From assembly GCA_040768125.1 (NCBI GenBank), contig JAXGNG010000001.1, positions 1,178,001 to 1,242,000 on the forward strand: 64,000 bases of DNA. The letters are read 5' to 3'. Source of the stretch: RBG-16-49-21 sp040768125 (GTDB lineage Bacteria > Spirochaetota > UBA4802 > UBA5550). Position numbers and translations under genes: made by a program. Shown piece by piece: positions 9,357 to 18,506 of this stretch. How positions within the stretch are numbered: the stretch's first letter is position 1; every line of letters starts with the position of its first letter. The notes beneath the pieces were generated by a model. The model was not told the DNA's origin and searched no databases. It saw nothing but the letters and a program-made list of their open reading frames with translations.

Positions 9357-10145
9357 ATGGGAGCGGAAAAAATTACCGTTGAAAGAAGGGGACACGTCCT
9401 GTTGATAGGGTTCAACAGGCCCGAAAAAAGGAACGCCTTTGATGTTGAAATGTATTTTAAGCTTTCTGAAGCTTTCGGCGAGCTCCACAGCAACGGAGAT
9501 CTACGCTGCGGGATGGTTTTTGCACACGGGGATCACTTCACCGCGGGACTCGATCTCGTTCAGTGGGCAGAGGTTTTCTCCAAGGGTGAGTATCCGAAAC
9601 TCCCGGCGGGATCCATGGATCCTTTCGGGTGGGACGAGGACAACCGGGTCGCCAAGCCCGTTGTGATGGCGGCCCAGGGAATATGCCTCACCGTGGGGCT
9701 TGAACTCCTTCTCGCCTGCGACGTGCGCATCGCCGCGAAGGATACCCGGTTTGGACAGATCGAGGTTACGCGTGGCATCTACGCCGTGGGCGGCGCCACG
9801 GTGCGGCTCCACCAGGAGATCGGGTGGGGCAACGCCATGCGCTACCTCCTCACGGGGGAGGAGCTCCACGCGGCGGAGGCCTTCCGCCTGGGCCTCGTTC
9901 AGGAGCTGACGGAGCCGGGGAAGCAGTTTGACCGGGCCCTTGAGATGGCGGAGCGGATATCACGGCAGGCGCCCCTGGGCGTGCAGGCATCCCTTCTTTC
10001 GGCACGGAGGGCGCGCATCGACGGTGACCGGATCGCCATGGCGCGCCTCATCCCCGACCTGCTTCCCATCATCAAGAGCGAAGACGCCTTGGAGGGAGTC
10101 AGGGCCTTCATGGAACGACGGCAGGGTGAATTCAAGGGCCGATAG
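9357..10145 (+). CDS. Crotonase-family enoyl-CoA hydratase/isomerase
   Basis: 262 residues, standard crotonase length. Oxyanion-hole segments HFTAGLDL and GLELLLACDVRIA are clear, and both acidic positions used by hydratases (Glu in GLELL and Glu in GQIEVTRG) are kept. This supports hydration or isomerisation of an acyl-CoA rather than a pseudo-enzyme. A GGGAGG site lies 7 nt before the ATG. It ends 12 nt from the convergent acyltransferase gene. The specific acyl-CoA substrate cannot be told from sequence. Confidence 0.88.
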   Translation: MGAEKITVERRGHVLLIGFNRPEKRNAFDVEMYFKLSEAFGELHSNGDLRCGMVFAHGDHFTAGLDLVQWAEVFSKGEYPKLPAGSMDPFGWDEDNRVAKPVVMAAQGICLTVGLELLLACDVRIAAKDTRFGQIEVTRGIYAVGGATVRLHQEIGWGNAMRYLLTGEELHAAEAFRLGLVQELTEPGKQFDRALEMAERISRQAPLGVQASLLSARRARIDGDRIAMARLIPDLLPIIKSEDALEGVRAFMERRQGEFKGR

Positions 10146-10157
10146 AAGGGTGATGGA

Positions 10158-11039
10158 TCAGTCGAGCTTCTCCCCCAGGAATTCCTCGAAGTGGTACCAC
10201 TGCCGGGGGTGCTCCCGCGCCTTGGCGGCCAGTATGTCCGCGTAGCGCTGGGCGGATTGGGCGACGGCCCTTCCGCGGTTGCCACGCCCCGCGGCGGTGA
10301 CGTCCAGGGGCCCCGAGGCGCTGATGCGGTACCGCCCGGCGCCGAGGCGGAAGGCGAAGAAGACGTAGATGGGCGCCCCGGAAGCCAGCGCCAGGGCGTG
10401 GGGCGCCTCGGGGAGACGAACCCTGTGGCCCAGGAAGCGCACCGGGACGCTCCGCTGGTTCGCCGTCCAGAGGCGGTCCCCCGTGAGGGACACCACGCCG
10501 CCCTGGTCGAGGAACCGCTTGCCTTCCAGTATGTCGAGGGGTGATCCACCCTCTCGATCCACCGCGACGATCGAGAAGCCCTTTGCCGAAAGGTCTTTTT
10601 TCTGGAGCTTCTCGATCTGCTCCTTTTCCCTCGACCCCATGAAGAGCATGAGCCGGAGCCCGCGCTCACGGAGCAGGTGCGCCGCCACGTCCCAGTTCCC
10701 CATGTGCGACATGAGCAGTATGCCGCCCCTGCCGCTGCGTGCCGCCTCCTCGATCATCTCCCACCCCTCGGATTCGTAGGTGATATCCCCGCCCGTCTCG
10801 AGAAGAAACCGGTCCAGGAAGACATTGGTGAAGCCGTGGAACTGGCGCCATGTGCAGAGGAGGTGGTAGGGGCGGCTTCTCCCCGGGAAGAGTGCGCGGT
10901 AGAAGCGCAGGCCAATGGCGACGCGTTTCGGGAAAAAAAGGAAGTATGCCGTCGACACGAAGCGTGAGAAGAGCATGAAGAACCATCGACCGAAAAATCT
11001 CGAGAAGAACGTGATAAAACGGTAGAAGAGGGCGGACAT
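10158..11039 (-). CDS. LpxL/HtrB-like lysophospholipid acyltransferase
   Basis: 293 residues, starting at ATG 11039. The frame is open further upstream, but that part is the shadow of the MMPL gene. The AAGGGGCAGGTGA site overlaps the stop of the MMPL-methyltransferase gene, 2 nt away, so translation is coupled. The N-terminal membrane helix is aromatic-rich (FFSRFFGRWFFMLFSRF). The catalytic HxxxxD motif is present as SHMGNWD. LpxL-type enzymes add secondary acyl chains to lipid A; in aryl-polyene clusters related acyltransferases link the polyene to a lipid or glycan. It is the last gene of the 10.2-18.3 kb operon, favouring a tailoring role there. Confidence 0.85.
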   Translation of the reverse strand: MSALFYRFITFFSRFFGRWFFMLFSRFVSTAYFLFFPKRVAIGLRFYRALFPGRSRPYHLLCTWRQFHGFTNVFLDRFLLETGGDITYESEGWEMIEEAARSGRGGILLMSHMGNWDVAAHLLRERGLRLMLFMGSREKEQIEKLQKKDLSAKGFSIVAVDREGGSPLDILEGKRFLDQGGVVSLTGDRLWTANQRSVPVRFLGHRVRLPEAPHALALASGAPIYVFFAFRLGAGRYRISASGPLDVTAAGRGNRGRAVAQSAQRYADILAAKAREHPRQWYHFEEFLGEKLD

Positions 11040-11041
11040 TG

Positions 11042-14000
11042 TCACCTGCCCCTTCGGCGGAACGCCACAAGCCATTTCTCTTCCCGGTCCTCTCCCGAAC
11101 CGCTCAGGGATAGGGGGCCGAAACCCGATCCGGTTATGAGCGCCTCGAGGTCGGCCTCGCTCCGGAAGTGAGAGGGAATGCCGCGCAGGCGGTTGCGCAG
11201 GGTCTCGATCCGCCTGAGGAGGGGCGTCCTTCCCCCGCGGGGGACCGTGGCGCGGATGACCAGGGCTCCACCGGGCCGGAGTTTTCCGGCGAGTCCCGAG
11301 AGGGTCTGCCGCAGGAGAGCGTCGTCGAGGTAATGGATCATGTCGATCATGAGGGCCGCGTCGGCCTTTCCATCGAACGAGGGGAGGTCGGGCGCCCCGA
11401 GCCGTGCGGCGGTTCCCCGGTCCCCCAGGACCATGGCGGCGACCCTGGCCCGCTCCCCGTCCGGGTCGATGCAGTGGAAGCGCGTCGAGGGGAGGGTCTC
11501 GGCGAGCCACGCGGCGGGGATGCCGTACCCGCACCCGATATCGATGATCGTCCCGGGGGCCTTGTCAAGGGAGGCGATAATGCCTTCGAGCTCACGACAG
11601 AGGGGGTCCAGGCGCAGTTTGAACCACGCGAACACCCTCGGGTGGGTTTCCAGGTGTCGGTAGCGCCTCATTACCCGGCGCGGCGTGTCCCCTCCTCCCC
11701 GGGCAATGGCCTCCTCCCTTTTGCGGAAGACACGGTCCATCAGCGGCGGCAGTATGAGGAAGGCCCCGGCCAGGGAGTAGCCGATGCCGAGGAAGGCCGT
11801 GAGACCGGCGCCCCGGAGGAGTGAATGCCTGGCCAGGGCGAGGACCCCGAAACCGATGATGCTGGTGAACCCCGCCAGGAGGATCGCCATGCGTATCAGG
11901 CCCAGGTGCTCGTGATCGTTGCTGCCGAACCGCTGGTAGGAGCGGACGTAGTAGAGGGAGTAGTCGACGCCCATCCCCATGATGATGTTGGAGAGAATGA
12001 TGCTCGGGATATCGAGGGGCCGGCCCAGTACCTTCAGGGTCCCGAATGTGGCGATCATGCCGAAGGCGACGGGAAGGAGGGGGACCAGTGTGAGCTTCCA
12101 GTCGAGCTGAAAGAGAAACACCAGGAGGGCGATGGTGGCGCTGATGATCAGGAACATCCTGAGAAACGTTGACATCAGGATCCCCCCCAGGCGCGTTGAA
12201 AAGAGTCCCGGGTCGAACATCCTCACGTTCTCCCGGGCGGCGTGACGCGCGTGAAAGGCTTCGGCGTTGTAGTTTTTGCCCGGCAGTAGGGTCGCCATCA
12301 TCGACCAGGATCCTGCCTCTTCGTTCCGCGAGATGCCCATGAAGCTGAAAAACTTTTCGGGTACCGGGCCCGGGGTGACGCGGCGCGCCTCGATGAGGCG
12401 GAAGAGGTCGGCGAAGGCCCCGGGGGAAAACCCGGCCCGGGCCGATTCGGCTTCGAGCGTCCTGGTAAATTCCGCGATCCGCTCCGCGCTCCAGAATCGT
12501 TTCCACGCCCCCAGGTGCGCCGCGGCGCCTTCCCGCCCGGGGAAGAGCATCGAGGGCACGAAGGCCCCGGCGAGAACGCCCTCCTTCGTCTCGCGGTCAA
12601 GGTCCCGGGCGAGACGGTCCCCTTCCGCCTGGAGCACCTTGAGGCTGGGTGATTCCGTCATCAGGTAAATTTTGCCCAGGATGTTCCCCCACGTCCGTGT
12701 CACCCGTTTTTCCGCGTCCAGGGTCTCGGCGGTGACGCTGTTCATCGAGGCCAGGTCAACGTGGAATTCCCTGAATTCCATCACCCCGAGGATGAGCATC
12801 ACGAGGGCGAAGAGGGCGGCCCCGGCGGGTCTGAGGAGCCCTCCCCGGGCGACGGCGCGGTCGATGCCGCGCCGGAGCCAGGGGAATCGCTCGCTCTTCG
12901 CCGGCGGCATTACGGGAAAAATCCTGGGGAACACGGTGTGGACGAAGACGAAGGAAAAGGCGATGCCCAGGGCCGCGAAGAGGCCTATCTGCTCCAGTAT
13001 GGGGAAACCGGTGACGAAGAGGGCCAGGAAGGCGCCCACCGTGGTAAGGGCGGCAATCAGACCGGGAGAGCGGACGTCGTGGGCAGCCTGGGCCCCCCTG
13101 GTCTCCACGGTCCGGTCCAGGAAGAGGAGGTATGCCATGCCGTGGTCCACGGTTATGGAGATGATCGCCCCGCCGAACCCGATGGCGAGGATCGACACCG
13201 ACTCGTACACCAGGGAATGGACGAAAAATGCCGCCACGGTGCCGGCCACGGCGGGGACGAGGGAAAGAAGGCCTATGAGAGGGCGCGGGAACACCAGGAT
13301 GAGAAGGAGGGCGATGCCCAGGGTGGCGAAGATGATGGCCCTCTGCGTGTCGGCCCGCGCCGTGGTCTCGTTGTCGAGTGCGGCGCGGTAGGTGCCCACG
13401 GGGGTCAGGGTGACGGGGGGCGCGCCGCCCCGCGTGATCTCCCCGGCGATTCCCCGGATGAGGGCGTCGATGGACCGGGCCGCCACGGTATCGGACCCCG
13501 GGGATTTCTGGCGGGCCACGACGAGGAGGTGGCGGCCGTCTGCGGAGAGGAGATGGCCGCGGTAGAACTGTACGTCGCTGGCCGGGGCAATGGGGGCCAT
13601 CTTCGCGAGGACGATGTTCCTGAAACCGAGGGGATCGCGGGAAATCATTCCCGCCTGCCCGATGGCGTCGAGGTTGAGAAGGTCGGCGCGGAGGGACTCG
13701 AGGGACTCCCGCACCCGCTCCGGTTCGAGGAGGGGCGCAATTGCATCCTCGAGCTCGTCTTCGCTCAGGAGGAACGGCAGATTATCCTGGATATGCCTGA
13801 TCAGTTCGGGAAAGAGCGCCTGGGTCGTTTCGATGCCGACGTCGGAGAATAGCCCGCTTTCCCTGAGGCGCTTCTCCACCGCCTCTCCCGTATCTGCCAG
13901 GAGATCGGGATCCTCATCCTTCGCCGCGATATCGATGACCACCTGGTCCTGGATCGGGTGGTGTTTGAAAATATAGGCCGCGTCGGCCATGACCCGGTCG

Positions 14001-14131
14001 TCCCGGGGAAGCGAGGCCATGATGTCCGTGTCGATCCGGGCCATGTTCAGGGCCGCCGCCAGGAGGCCCCCGGTAATTGCCACGGTCAGGATAACCGCGG
14101 TCCATCGCGAGTGGAGCGCCTTGTGTATCAT
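11042..14131 (-). CDS. MMPL/RND-type exporter fused to a SAM-dependent methyltransferase
   Basis: 1029 residues. Residues 1-800 form an RND/MMPL transporter: an N-terminal membrane helix, a periplasmic loop, a helix bundle near 250-420, a second loop and a second bundle near 640-800 (including GMGVDYSLYYVRSYQRFG). Residues about 830-1029 form a class I methyltransferase with motif I DIGCGYG (from residue 864), the acidic CIDPDGER and LRPGGALVIR. No stop or frameshift separates the halves. MMPL pumps of aryl-polyene and hopanoid-type clusters export lipids, so a methylated lipid cargo is plausible. The methyl acceptor is unknown. Confidence 0.88.
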   Translation of the reverse strand: MIHKALHSRWTAVILTVAITGGLLAAALNMARIDTDIMASLPRDDRVMADAAYIFKHHPIQDQVVIDIAAKDEDPDLLADTGEAVEKRLRESGLFSDVGIETTQALFPELIRHIQDNLPFLLSEDELEDAIAPLLEPERVRESLESLRADLLNLDAIGQAGMISRDPLGFRNIVLAKMAPIAPASDVQFYRGHLLSADGRHLLVVARQKSPGSDTVAARSIDALIRGIAGEITRGGAPPVTLTPVGTYRAALDNETTARADTQRAIIFATLGIALLLILVFPRPLIGLLSLVPAVAGTVAAFFVHSLVYESVSILAIGFGGAIISITVDHGMAYLLFLDRTVETRGAQAAHDVRSPGLIAALTTVGAFLALFVTGFPILEQIGLFAALGIAFSFVFVHTVFPRIFPVMPPAKSERFPWLRRGIDRAVARGGLLRPAGAALFALVMLILGVMEFREFHVDLASMNSVTAETLDAEKRVTRTWGNILGKIYLMTESPSLKVLQAEGDRLARDLDRETKEGVLAGAFVPSMLFPGREGAAAHLGAWKRFWSAERIAEFTRTLEAESARAGFSPGAFADLFRLIEARRVTPGPVPEKFFSFMGISRNEEAGSWSMMATLLPGKNYNAEAFHARHAARENVRMFDPGLFSTRLGGILMSTFLRMFLIISATIALLVFLFQLDWKLTLVPLLPVAFGMIATFGTLKVLGRPLDIPSIILSNIIMGMGVDYSLYYVRSYQRFGSNDHEHLGLIRMAILLAGFTSIIGFGVLALARHSLLRGAGLTAFLGIGYSLAGAFLILPPLMDRVFRKREEAIARGGGDTPRRVMRRYRHLETHPRVFAWFKLRLDPLCRELEGIIASLDKAPGTIIDIGCGYGIPAAWLAETLPSTRFHCIDPDGERARVAAMVLGDRGTAARLGAPDLPSFDGKADAALMIDMIHYLDDALLRQTLSGLAGKLRPGGALVIRATVPRGGRTPLLRRIETLRNRLRGIPSHFRSEADLEALITGSGFGPLSLSGSGEDREEKWLVAFRRRGR

Positions 14132-14223
14132 GCCGCCATGGTCCTCAGCCTGCGAGATGGGAACGGGTGGCGCCGCGGCCGTGCCGGGCGCGGAGAGTGC
14201 ACGATTGATTCGGGAAGTGAAAA

Positions 14224-14976
14224 TTACAATGATTTTTTATACGAGAACCTTCTTCTCAGGGGCCGCGGTACCAGGATTCTCTGGAAGATCAGGCTCCCGA
14301 AAACGCGGGAATTCCTCATGAAGTCGACGAAGGGGCGGAAATGGGATATCCTGGGAGTTCCCGGCGTGTAGCTCACACCCACGGGGGCCTCGATGACGGG
14401 TATGCCGATCCATCCCGCCCTGGCGATGACCTCCACCTCGTACTGGAAGCGGTCGGCATTGACTCTCATCCCCATGGTCTGGGGAAGGGGGTAGATGCGA
14501 AACCCGCTCTGGGAATCGGTGACGCGGGGCCCCCCGGACGCCCGGACCCAGAAATTGGAAAAGCCCCTGCCGAAGCGGCTGGTCCAGGGCACGTCGCTTC
14601 CCGTCATGTCCTTCCTGGCGCCGATAACTATCGGGCGGAGGGCCTTTTCTCTCGCGTCCGCCGGGATGGCGGAAATAAGGCTCGCCGCGTCGGCGGGGTC
14701 GTGCTGGCCGTCGGCATCGAGGGTGATGGCCCAGTCGGCCAGGGGGGCCGCGGCCGCGAAACCGCTCTTGAGCGCCGCCCCCTTGCCCCGGTTTTCCCCG
14801 TGACTCACCATGATGACCCCGGGAAGAGCGGCGGCGCGCTCTGCCGTGGCGTCCGTGGAGCCGTCATCCACGACGATTACCGGGAAGCCCAGGGAAAGGG
14901 ACGACCGGACCACGTCCGCGACGCGCTCCTGGTGGTTGTAGGCGGGTATGATGACGGCGAATCGGCCCTTATCCAT
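14224..14976 (-). CDS. GT2 family glycosyltransferase (dolichol-phosphate-mannose-synthase-like)
   Basis: 250 residues. GT-A fold motifs: VIIPAYNHQERV at the N-terminus, VVDDGSTD, the SHGENRGKGAALKSGF segment and the metal-binding LDADGQHD. The C-terminus lacks the long membrane anchors of DPMS-type enzymes but ends in a basic tail. Its start overlaps the upstream DhaL-DegV gene by 8 nt. In aryl-polyene loci a GT2 domain is often fused to, or next to, the LpxL-like acyltransferase. Here the two are separate genes of one operon, divided by the exporter. The donor sugar is unknown. Confidence 0.88.
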   Translation of the reverse strand: MDKGRFAVIIPAYNHQERVADVVRSSLSLGFPVIVVDDGSTDATAERAAALPGVIMVSHGENRGKGAALKSGFAAAAPLADWAITLDADGQHDPADAASLISAIPADAREKALRPIVIGARKDMTGSDVPWTSRFGRGFSNFWVRASGGPRVTDSQSGFRIYPLPQTMGMRVNADRFQYEVEVIARAGWIGIPVIEAPVGVSYTPGTPRISHFRPFVDFMRNSRVFGSLIFQRILVPRPLRRRFSYKKSL

Positions 14977-16720
14977 GGGTCACCGCGACTGACAGTTCGG
15001 GGAGGAAGGCGATGGACCACGCGCCGGGGCCGATGTGAACCCCCGTGGTGAGGGAGAAGGGGCGGATCCGTATGTCCGCGTCGGGACGTATCGATCTGAC
15101 GGCGGGGAGGACGCGGCCCTCAACCATGTCCCGGTTGTCGGTATACTGGAGCATGATGAAAGGCGCGTCGCCCGGGGTCTCCTCGGCAAGCCTCCCCAGG
15201 GCGAAGGAGACCTGGTCCTCGGTTGTCCGGGCCATCCCGGCCCTCACCACGCCACCCGGGGTGGGCGAGACCACGGGCTTCATGTTCAGCATGGTGCCGA
15301 AGAAGGCCCGGGACCTGGAGATGCGCCCCCCGGCGGCGAGGTATTTCAGGTTGTCGATGAAGATGTACTCGCGGCACTGCTCGATCGCCGCGGCGGCGTA
15401 AGCCCTCACCGCCCCGGGGTCCGGCGAGGCGGCGGAGTATTCCGCCGTCTTGATCGCGATGGTCCCGAGTCGGCCCGACGCCGCGCCGGTGTCGATGACG
15501 GTGAGGAGCCCTTCGGCGTCGTGCTCCTCCTTCCAGCGCCGCGCCACGTCGTAGTTGCCCGTGTAGGCTGATCCGACGCAGAGGTAGAGCACGGCGCCGT
15601 GAAGGTCAAGGGCGCTCCGGTAGAGCTCGTGGCGCTCGAACTCCGAGGCCTGGGACGTCGAGACGCGTATTCCCCTCCGCATGGCGTCGTAGAGGGCTCC
15701 AGGGTCAACGCATGTTTCCGGCGCCGCGGTGTCGCCCACGGTAATGTAGCTGTCGAGAAGGGTGACTCCCAGGCCAAGGGCGTCGTCCCGGGTTATGGAG
15801 CCGGCGGCGTCGCTCATCACGTGGAGCGCCTGCGCCCTCGCGCGTGCGCGGAACGTACGTGTCTGTTCGCCCAGGTCGTCGCCGGACCAGCTGATGATCG
15901 ATCCGAGTGTTTCCACCCGGCGGCGGATCTCGGCGGAGTCACCCGTGTGAAGGTGGACTTTCAGGCAGTCACCCCCGGGGATCACCACCACGCTTTCACC
16001 CAGCTCCGCCAGGGTCCGGCGGGCCTCGTCGGAGCGGTTTCCCGCGTCGAGGGTGATGTCCAGGCAGTAGCCTTCTTCGCCCTCGTCCCGGTATGACGGG
16101 GCGACCCTGAGGCCCCCCTCGAAGACCGAGGTGACGGGCCGGCGGGAGAGGTCCTCTCCCGCGAGGGACATGAAGAATCCCTCGAAGAAGATGAACATGC
16201 CCAGGGCACCCGAGTCGACCACTCCGGCCTCGCCGAGCTTCGGCAGGAGGAGGGGCGTTGAACGCACCGCTTCCTCCAGGCGGTCGAGGAGCGCCCCGGC
16301 CCGGCGCGGTTCCGCCCGGAAGGGCGCGGAACCGAGGTCGTCCGCCAGGGCGTCAAAGACCGTGAGCATGGTCCCCGGCTTCGGGTCCATCACCGCCTTC
16401 CACGCCCGGTCCCTTCCCTCCCGGGCGGCGACGGGGAGGGCCTCCGGCGTTTCCGCGTCGAGGAAGGCGGAGAAAAAGCGCGCGGCGATGTTGCCGGAAT
16501 TTCCCCGGGCGCGCACCAGGAGATCGCGGACGGCTCGCTCTTTCCCCGCGGCGAGGTCCCTCAGGGGGGCGAGGCTGATTTTTAGATTCCGGCCCGTGTC
16601 GCCGTCCGCCACGGGAAATACGTTGATGCTGTCGAGGAGGTCGGCCCAGGCGGAAACCCGCTCCGCGCCATGGACGCAGGCCCGGGTCATCGTGTCGTTC
16701 ATGATGGCCGCGGCGGTCAT
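14969..16720 (-). CDS. Single-chain fatty-acid kinase-like protein: DhaL + FakA middle domain + DegV
   Basis: 583 residues in three parts. Residues 1-190 are a DhaL/DAK2 kinase domain with NVFPVADGDTG (33-43), ARGNSG and VVDSGALG. Residues about 212-290 match the FakA middle domain (EGYCLDITL, DCLKVHLHT). Residues about 298-583 are a DegV/FakB fatty-acid-binding fold (STSQAS, GSAYTGNYDVA, DTGAASGRLG, GGRISRSRAFFGTMLNMKP, TGVHIGPGA). In Firmicutes FakA and FakB are separate proteins that bind and phosphorylate fatty acids. Here kinase and carrier are one polypeptide inside a lipid-type operon. It overlaps the lyase gene by 4 nt. Acyl-phosphate formation is inferred. Confidence 0.85.
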   Translation of the reverse strand: MTAAAIMNDTMTRACVHGAERVSAWADLLDSINVFPVADGDTGRNLKISLAPLRDLAAGKERAVRDLLVRARGNSGNIAARFFSAFLDAETPEALPVAAREGRDRAWKAVMDPKPGTMLTVFDALADDLGSAPFRAEPRRAGALLDRLEEAVRSTPLLLPKLGEAGVVDSGALGMFIFFEGFFMSLAGEDLSRRPVTSVFEGGLRVAPSYRDEGEEGYCLDITLDAGNRSDEARRTLAELGESVVVIPGGDCLKVHLHTGDSAEIRRRVETLGSIISWSGDDLGEQTRTFRARARAQALHVMSDAAGSITRDDALGLGVTLLDSYITVGDTAAPETCVDPGALYDAMRRGIRVSTSQASEFERHELYRSALDLHGAVLYLCVGSAYTGNYDVARRWKEEHDAEGLLTVIDTGAASGRLGTIAIKTAEYSAASPDPGAVRAYAAAAIEQCREYIFIDNLKYLAAGGRISRSRAFFGTMLNMKPVVSPTPGGVVRAGMARTTEDQVSFALGRLAEETPGDAPFIMLQYTDNRDMVEGRVLPAVRSIRPDADIRIRPFSLTTGVHIGPGAWSIAFLPELSVAVTHG

Positions 16721-18270
16721 TTGCCTTTCAGTGAGAAGAGATCGTCTTCGGATATGGCCCTGACCAGGGCGGTGATATCCTCATCCATGGGACGGTCCTC
16801 GTACACCGGCCCCGCCACGCCACGGACCTTTTCAAGGATGGCCGCGACCCCGGGGCGCAATTCGGCCGCGCCGCGTATCTCGCAGGCCTGGGCCGCCGCG
16901 AGGAGGTGTATGGACGCCGCCTTTTCCGTGAGCTCGCAGATGCGCGCGGCGTCCCGGGCGCCGATGGTGCCCATGCTCACCTTGTCCTGATTGTGCGATT
17001 CGGTGGAGCGCGAGAAGGATGCCGCGGGCATGGTCGCCTTCAGGGCCTCGGCGGCGAGGGCGGAGGAGGCGATCGACATGGCCTTGAAGCCGTGGTTGTA
17101 GAGCACGGCGTCGCCTTCAACGCGCACAAGGTCCGCCGGGAGTCCCCGGTTCATGTTCGGGTCGACGAGGAGCGCCACCTGACGGTCCGTCATGTCGGCG
17201 ACGGAGGCGAGGGCGGCCTTGAACGCGTCCATGGCGAAGACGATGTGTCCGCCGTAGAAGTTCCCCCCCATGAGCACTTTGCCGGTATCGGGGTCAACGA
17301 TGGGGTTGTCGTTGGCGCTGTTCGCCTCGATCTCGACCCAGCGGGTGACCCATCCTGCGGCGTCGAGGAGCACGCCGAGGATCTGGGGGCAGCACCTCAC
17401 CGAATAGGGATCCTGGAGCGTATCGAGGGACTCCGCCTCCAGGAGGGAACCCTCGCTATTTGTTTCGATGAGGCGGGCGATCATCCGGGCCACGTACTCC
17501 TGGCCGGGGTGCGGCTTTGCCTTCCCGATGACCGGGTCGTAGTGGTGCGCGTTACCCATGAGGGCGTGTATAGTCAGGGCCGTGGAGGAAATGGCCGCGT
17601 CCATGACCCGCCGGGCCCGTTCGATCACCAGGCAGGCGATGCCGGTCATCGTGGAAGTCCCGTTCATGATCGCCAGGGGCTCCTTCGGCTCGAAAGCGTA
17701 GGGCTCCAGGCCGGCCTCCGCCAGGGCGTCGGCCGCGCGGACCCTTTTGTCCCGGAACCACACGTCGCCCTGACCCATGAGTGCCGCGGCGACATAGGAC
17801 ATCGGCGTAAGGTCCCCCGAGGCGCCCACGGAACCCTCTGCGGGCACGACGGGCGTGATTCCCATGTTCAGGAAATCGGCGAAGCGCTCCAGCAGGCCTA
17901 TTGAAACGCCGGAGTAGCCCCGGGAAAAGCAGAGGATGCGGGTCAGCATGGCGGCCCTGGTTTCAGGGATGCCCAGGGCCTCGCCGGTGCCGCAGCCGTG
18001 AAATCGAATAAGGTTGAAACCGTTCCTGATGGCGACCTCGCGGGCCATCCGCTTGCCGCATGACCTGCCGTAACCAGTGGTGACGCCGTATACCGGTATT
18101 CCGTTTTCGAGGGCGCGGAGGAGCATGTCGCGGGACCGCGAGATCCTGTCCCTGAAGGCGGGGTCAGTGCCGATGCGGACAGCACGTTCTCCCCGCGCGA
18201 CATCCAGTATCTCGCCCAGGGAAAGGGCCTGCCCCGAGATGATGATATCCGGTCCGTTCTTTTTGTTCAT
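16717..18270 (-). CDS. Aromatic amino acid ammonia-lyase (HAL/TAL/PAL family)
   Basis: 517 residues, normal for the HAL family. The MIO prosthetic-group triad Ala150-Ser151-Gly152 lies in GSVGASGDLTP, and the catalytic Tyr61 lies in YGVTTGYG. The substrate-selectivity pair is Phe90-His91 (LIRFHGCG), neither the Ser-His of histidine lyases nor the His-Leu of the bacterial tyrosine lyase. No hutU, hutI or hutG is nearby, so histidine catabolism is unlikely. As the first gene of the lipid/export operon it more plausibly makes a cinnamate or coumarate starter unit. A TTGACA (18390-18385, minus) lies upstream, with a weak -10. Confidence 0.85.
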   Translation of the reverse strand: MNKKNGPDIIISGQALSLGEILDVARGERAVRIGTDPAFRDRISRSRDMLLRALENGIPVYGVTTGYGRSCGKRMAREVAIRNGFNLIRFHGCGTGEALGIPETRAAMLTRILCFSRGYSGVSIGLLERFADFLNMGITPVVPAEGSVGASGDLTPMSYVAAALMGQGDVWFRDKRVRAADALAEAGLEPYAFEPKEPLAIMNGTSTMTGIACLVIERARRVMDAAISSTALTIHALMGNAHHYDPVIGKAKPHPGQEYVARMIARLIETNSEGSLLEAESLDTLQDPYSVRCCPQILGVLLDAAGWVTRWVEIEANSANDNPIVDPDTGKVLMGGNFYGGHIVFAMDAFKAALASVADMTDRQVALLVDPNMNRGLPADLVRVEGDAVLYNHGFKAMSIASSALAAEALKATMPAASFSRSTESHNQDKVSMGTIGARDAARICELTEKAASIHLLAAAQACEIRGAAELRPGVAAILEKVRGVAGPVYEDRPMDEDITALVRAISEDDLFSLKGK

Positions 18271-18506
18271 GTGGTGGTTGTCCGATTACCTGAAGAGGTT
18301 GCAGTTGCGATTGCCGTGCCGGCCTTTGCGTGGCGCGGCATACGCATTCATTATCTGCTTTCGTTATTGAAAAGGAGTCTTTTTTGTCAAGGTTTTTTTA
18401 TTGCGTTATCCGGGGAGGAGGGTTCGGATGGCGCTGATGGCATGCCATCCCGGGACTGACCTTCGCGGGAGCGATCCCGGAGCACGAGTCGGCGGGGTAA
18501 GCTTCA

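Noticed and set aside
11042..11534. N-terminal extension of the acyltransferase
   Set aside because: It is an out-of-frame copy of the methyltransferase end of the MMPL gene; the true start at 11039 has a coupled Shine-Dalgarno site.
10158..18270. Complete aryl-polyene biosynthetic cluster
   Set aside because: No ketosynthase, ketoreductase, dehydratase or acyl-carrier protein is present, so only an aryl-polyene-like subset is claimed.
16717..18270. hutH of histidine degradation
   Set aside because: No hutU, hutI, hutG or transporter nearby, and the selectivity pair is not Ser-His.
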